This document shows positions 53,400-56,940 of a DNA stretch of 56,940 nucleotides, one piece after another. A program made the position numbers and the translations under genes. Under the pieces are notes generated by a model that worked only from the letters and a program-made list of their open reading frames with translations, did not search any database and was not told where the DNA came from. The stretch's first letter is position 1; every line of letters starts with the position of its first letter. This stretch comes from Desulfobacteraceae bacterium (GTDB taxonomy: Bacteria > Desulfobacterota > Desulfobacteria > Desulfobacterales > Desulfosarcinaceae), in assembly GCA_027068085.1 (NCBI GenBank), contig JAMOUQ010000005.1, forward strand, positions 1 to 56,940, in the 5' to 3' direction.

Positions 53400-54638
53400 A
53401 TGAAAATTCTGTATATTTCGGACAGGCTGAATTCTCCGGACGGATCCGCCGTTCATGGCCGCGAATTCGTGGCGAGCGTAAAAAGAGCCGGGCACCAGGT
53501 AATAACGTATCCCGCTCTCAGGCCTGAACCGGACAGCCCTCCCCGGCCGGTGCCGGCCTCGGAAAAAAATCTTGTCTACTACCTGAAGAAAATAAACTGG
53601 CAGACATGCAAGTATTACCTGCGCAGGGCAAGCGGCCATGTTTCTGAAATCCTGAATGCATGGGAGGGTATTGCCGATTCGGCAAGGGATTATTACCGGC
53701 TTGCTGAAAGCATCCGGGCCAGCAGGCCTGACGCGATAATTTACCGTGTCAGGCTTTTTAATTTTGCGCCCTTCCGGGTAAGCCGCAAATACGGCATACC
53801 AGTTTTGTGCGAGGTCAATACACTCAAGTCCATCGAGGAGACAGTCGGGGGGACCGCCAAGGTGACGGCATTGACCAGGCTGGCGGAACGCCGTTACATA
53901 AAGGCTGCCGATGGCATATTTACCGTCACCTCAACGATTGCGAAGGAAATCGAAAAGTACGGACCATCCTGTAAGGTGGCGGTCATTCCCAACGGGGTGG
54001 ATACAGACAAATTTGACCCGGCAAAATTCGACAGGCAGGAATCCCGGAAACGCCTCGGCCTGGAGAACAAAATCGTTTTGGGTTACGTCGGCTCATATAA
54101 AAAATGGCACGGTCTGGATACGTCCGTTGGCGTAATAGAAGCGCTGAACAGGAAAGACAGCCGGTATCACTTGTTGCTGATCGGAAGCGGCGCCTGCTAC
54201 AATGAGATAGACCGGCTGATTGCCGGACGCAAATTAAATCATTGCGTGACGCGGATTTCAAATATCGCCCATGACAAGATTCCGGAACATCTGGCGGCCT
54301 TTGACTATGCATTGATGACCTATCCGCTGATGGATAAATTCTATTATTCTCCGCTGAAGATGTTTGAATACATGTCAATGGCGATCCCTGTCGTGGCGAC
54401 AGGAATCGGCCAGATAAAAGAGATATTGACAGATGGCAAAAACGGAATCCTGGTCGGCAAGCCCACCGTGGATAATTTTGTTTCGGCAATAGACAGATAT
54501 TCCGATGATAAAGAGGTTGTCGGATACAACGCCAGAAATTTAGCCGTTAATGAATACAGCTGGCTGGCCAATGCCGAAAAGATTATGAGCCTGTGCGGTG
54601 ACATGCTGGTTGCCGGACGACTTCAGACAGTAGGATAA
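53400..54638 (+). CDS. Family 4 glycosyltransferase
   Basis: A 412-residue GT-B enzyme. ILYISDRLNSPDGSAVHGREFV at the N-terminus, VIPNGVDTDKFDPAK, LGYVGSYKKWHGLDTSV and FYYSPLKMFEYMSMAIPVVATGIGQIKEIL with the conserved Glu. ATG 53400 with GGTGA upstream; the longer frame from 53310 lies inside the previous gene. Follows the previous GT4 by 13 bases. Confidence 0.88.
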   Translation: MKILYISDRLNSPDGSAVHGREFVASVKRAGHQVITYPALRPEPDSPPRPVPASEKNLVYYLKKINWQTCKYYLRRASGHVSEILNAWEGIADSARDYYRLAESIRASRPDAIIYRVRLFNFAPFRVSRKYGIPVLCEVNTLKSIEETVGGTAKVTALTRLAERRYIKAADGIFTVTSTIAKEIEKYGPSCKVAVIPNGVDTDKFDPAKFDRQESRKRLGLENKIVLGYVGSYKKWHGLDTSVGVIEALNRKDSRYHLLLIGSGACYNEIDRLIAGRKLNHCVTRISNIAHDKIPEHLAAFDYALMTYPLMDKFYYSPLKMFEYMSMAIPVVATGIGQIKEILTDGKNGILVGKPTVDNFVSAIDRYSDDKEVVGYNARNLAVNEYSWLANAEKIMSLCGDMLVAGRLQTVG

Positions 54639-54643
54639 AGCGA

Positions 54644-55807
54644 TTGAATATACTTCTGTTTACAAACAGTTTTTTGCCCCAGATAGGCGGACGCGAGATA
54701 GTAGTGCATTATCTGGCCAGAGAGTATTCCAGGATGGGCCATGACGTGAGAGTCGTAAAGCCGGGTGGATTCCGGCAGATGCGGAGCGAAGATTATCCTT
54801 ATAAAGTTCACAGATTGCCGACACTGAAGGGATACTTTAATGATCAGGTATTTTTCGCCAACCTTTTGGCTGAGGCCACTCTATGGCCGACCGACATCAT
54901 TCACGCCCACAGCACGTATCCCTGCGGGTATGCGGCCGCCAGGTTAAAAAAAATCAAAGATATTCCGCTGGTCATCACACCTCACGGTGTCGATATCCAT
55001 GTGATTCCAAAGTTGAACTTCGGCTTACGCCTCGATCCTGTGAAAAATCGTAAGATACGCTATGCCATCGAAAAGGCTGAGGCCCTGACCGCAATCAGCA
55101 AGAGTGTGGCCGATTCGATTGCCGATGCAGGCGGTCGGAGGGAGAAAATTCACATGATCCCCAATGGAATCGATATCGAAAGATTCCAGAAGGCGGCTGA
55201 TAAAACCGAGCTGTACGATTGGTTGGGGTTAAGACATGACGCCAAGATCATTTTGACCGTGGGCAATTACCACAAAAGAAAAGGCCAAGATTTCCTTGTC
55301 CGGGCAATGCCGGCGATATTGAAATCCAGTCCCCTCGCACGCCTGGTGATCGTGGGCAGGGGTACTCAAAAATTGATTCCGATTATCAAGGAACTGGGTC
55401 TCGAAGAAAAGGTGCTGCTGACAGGCACGCTGCCTTTCATGGTAAACGTCACGGATGGTGAAACTGACAGGCTGGCAGCTCTGTATAAGCATTGCCAATT
55501 ATACGTTTCAGCCGGCATTGACAAAGAAGCAGAAGGGTTGTCATTGGCTTTGCTGGATGCTCTTGCGGCTGGAAAACCCATTGTGGCAACTGACATTTCA
55601 GGTAACCGGGATATAGTGGAAGATGGCAAAAACGGGCTGATTGTGGAACCGGAAAATGCACAAGCTATTGCTGCCGGGGTATTGGGGGTTTTGTCAGACA
55701 GGCAAAATATGGAAAAGTACGAAAAGAACAGCAGGCAAAAAGCAAAGTCTATGGAATGGTCGAATATTGCCCGGCAGTATTGCATGTTATACGAAAAATA
55801 TTTGTAA
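54644..55807 (+). CDS. Family 4 glycosyltransferase
   Basis: A 387-residue GT-B enzyme (TTG start). LLFTNSFLPQIGGREIVVHYLAREYSRMGH, MIPNGIDIERFQK, LTVGNYHKRKGQDFLVRAM and EGLSLALLDALAAGKPIVATDISGNRDIVE, the donor-binding EX7E-type motif (second Glu replaced by Asp). Similar to PimA/WcaL-type enzymes. Follows the previous GT4 by 5 bases. Confidence 0.88.
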   Translation: MNILLFTNSFLPQIGGREIVVHYLAREYSRMGHDVRVVKPGGFRQMRSEDYPYKVHRLPTLKGYFNDQVFFANLLAEATLWPTDIIHAHSTYPCGYAAARLKKIKDIPLVITPHGVDIHVIPKLNFGLRLDPVKNRKIRYAIEKAEALTAISKSVADSIADAGGRREKIHMIPNGIDIERFQKAADKTELYDWLGLRHDAKIILTVGNYHKRKGQDFLVRAMPAILKSSPLARLVIVGRGTQKLIPIIKELGLEEKVLLTGTLPFMVNVTDGETDRLAALYKHCQLYVSAGIDKEAEGLSLALLDALAAGKPIVATDISGNRDIVEDGKNGLIVEPENAQAIAAGVLGVLSDRQNMEKYEKNSRQKAKSMEWSNIARQYCMLYEKYL

Positions 55808-55810
55808 GAG

Positions 55811-56940
55811 ATGGATCACAATCCTATGTTCAAATTATTGTTCATGGCCAGGGACAAGTTCCCGCCGTTCCGGGTGGATATAACCGTTTTATTCGCCAGG
55901 GAGCTGAGGAAAAGAGGATATGAAATAGACTGGATTTTTCAGGCGCGCAAGGGGGCGTCCAAGAGCTTTACTGCCAGATGGGGCGGGGGGACTGCTTATG
56001 TTGGCGCCACACGCGATGCAGACAACATCATATCGAAGGCAATCAAAAACCTTTTGTGCTGGGCAAACGATTTCAGAATTTTCAATATATTGAAAAAGCG
56101 CCATTATGACGTTGTAGTTGTGCGGGATAAAATTTTTGGCGCCCTGCCGGCCATGGTTGCTGCCAGACTTCACGGATCCAAGTTTGTGCTCTGGTTATCC
56201 TATCCTTTTGTTGAAAACGATTTGTACCAGGTCCATAAACACATAGCGCCCTTTCCCCTGTTATACTTGGCAAGGGGCATGCTCGGCCAATTTGTGCTTT
56301 ACAGACTTCTGTTTCCGTTTGCTGATCATGTATTTGTCCAAACAAAGTACATGAAGGAAAAAATAGCCGCTAAATACAATGTGCCAGCTGATTCTATGAC
56401 GCCAGTTCCCATGGGGGTTTCCCTGGAATCTCTCCCAAAGCAGGCTGAAAAAAAGCAAGGCTTCACAACGAATATGGGAACCAAAGATATAGTCTATCTG
56501 GGCACCTTGATGAAAACCAGGAGGTTGGACTTTTTAATACGCGCCTTCGGTAAAGTGAAAGAAAAATGCAAAGATGCCAGGTTGATTCTGGTCGGAAGCT
56601 GGGTTGATCCGTCCGATGAGGAATTTCTGATGAATGAGATCGAAAAACTGAATTTATCGGATTCTGTTATTATTACCGGGCAGCTGGAGCAGAAAAAAGC
56701 ATGGGAGATTGTCCGCCGGGCGGATGTATGCGTTTCGCCTATTTGTCCTTCTCCCATACTTGATTGTGGTTCACCAACCAAGATGATCGAGTATATGGCC
56801 CTTGGCAAGGCCGTGGTAGCAAACGACCATCCTGAGCAGAAAGAAATTCTGGAAGATTGCAAGGCCGGTCTGTGTGTCGCTTGGGATGAAAAAGAATTCG
56901 CGGAAGCAATGATTTTTCTGCTTAAAAATCCAGAAGAGGC
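55811..56940 (+). CDS. Family 4 glycosyltransferase, cut by right window edge
   Basis: An open frame from ATG 55811 runs off the end of the window after 376 codons. LLFMARDKFPPFRVDITVLFARELRKRGYE, VFVQTKYMKEKIAAKY, VYLGTLMKTRRLDFLIRAFGKV and the donor site SPTKMIEYMALGKAVVANDHPEQKEIL are GT-B family 4 features. It follows the previous GT4 by 3 bases. A second ATG is at 55826. The C-terminus is not in the window. Confidence 0.87.
   Translation, partial: MDHNPMFKLLFMARDKFPPFRVDITVLFARELRKRGYEIDWIFQARKGASKSFTARWGGGTAYVGATRDADNIISKAIKNLLCWANDFRIFNILKKRHYDVVVVRDKIFGALPAMVAARLHGSKFVLWLSYPFVENDLYQVHKHIAPFPLLYLARGMLGQFVLYRLLFPFADHVFVQTKYMKEKIAAKYNVPADSMTPVPMGVSLESLPKQAEKKQGFTTNMGTKDIVYLGTLMKTRRLDFLIRAFGKVKEKCKDARLILVGSWVDPSDEEFLMNEIEKLNLSDSVIITGQLEQKKAWEIVRRADVCVSPICPSPILDCGSPTKMIEYMALGKAVVANDHPEQKEILEDCKAGLCVAWDEKEFAEAMIFLLKNPEE

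Overview
The window looks like a chromosomal segment of a GC-rich, Gram-negative, delta-type (Desulfobacterota, probably Desulfuromonadales-like) bacterium. Supporting signs are outer-membrane and lipoprotein export machinery (YjbH, SLBB exporter, several lipoproteins), a LexA-ImuB-DnaE2 mutagenesis cassette, Gly-rich lipoproteins and an MYXO-CTERM-like tail on two secreted proteins. The taxonomic call is an inference from gene content; no rRNA, tRNA or CRISPR array was seen.

Layout. 1-4216: a partial zinc-ribbon membrane protein of unknown role, then a leftward operon of a YheO-type regulator, a class I/II aminotransferase and a threonine-dehydratase-like enzyme, with a perfect palindromic operator candidate at its head. 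4416-9384: a PrcB-like lipoprotein and a secreted subtilase lipoprotein (leftward), a 540-base regulatory gap with palindromes and a structured leader, and a Gly-rich lipoprotein ended by a strong terminator. 9405-16818: a DNA-damage block. LexA, a DUF72 protein, an ImuB-like Y-family protein and DnaE2 form one tightly packed leftward operon; endonuclease III and exonuclease III face away on the other strand. 16815-20785: a zinc uptake ABC operon (ZnuA-ZnuC-ZnuB) and a cation-diffusion transporter joined in frame to a HIT protein. 20885-25386: acyltransferase, 3-hydroxyisobutyrate-dehydrogenase-like enzyme, YceD (DUF177) without rpmF, an MlaD-like lipoprotein, half-length TauE, and two gene remnants (HAD, J-domain).

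25499-56940: a large surface-polysaccharide and secretion locus. It opens with a secreted poly-Gly protein, YjbH, a lipoprotein and a very long SLBB export protein. Two LamG-type exoproteins follow, both with a Gly-Cys/TM/Arg tail; one carries an AT-rich SGNH esterase domain that looks inserted. Next is a CDP-sugar set (RfbF, SDR, RmlC-like, SAF oxidoreductase), an SGNH hydrolase, the Wzm/Wzt ABC exporter, and then decorating and assembling enzymes: three different sulfotransferases, two GT2, four GT4 (the last cut by the window edge), a polysaccharide deacetylase, a hexapeptide acyltransferase and an asparagine-synthase-like protein. Together these suggest an ABC-exported, sulfated and acylated exopolysaccharide. 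A relatively AT-rich stretch (about 47.16-49.3 kb) with a GT14-like remnant suggests recent turnover inside the locus.

Several real genes begin with TTG or GTG, and several long open frames start upstream of the true start; starts here were chosen by ribosome binding site and domain limits. Large antisense frames opposite GC-rich genes were treated as shadows.
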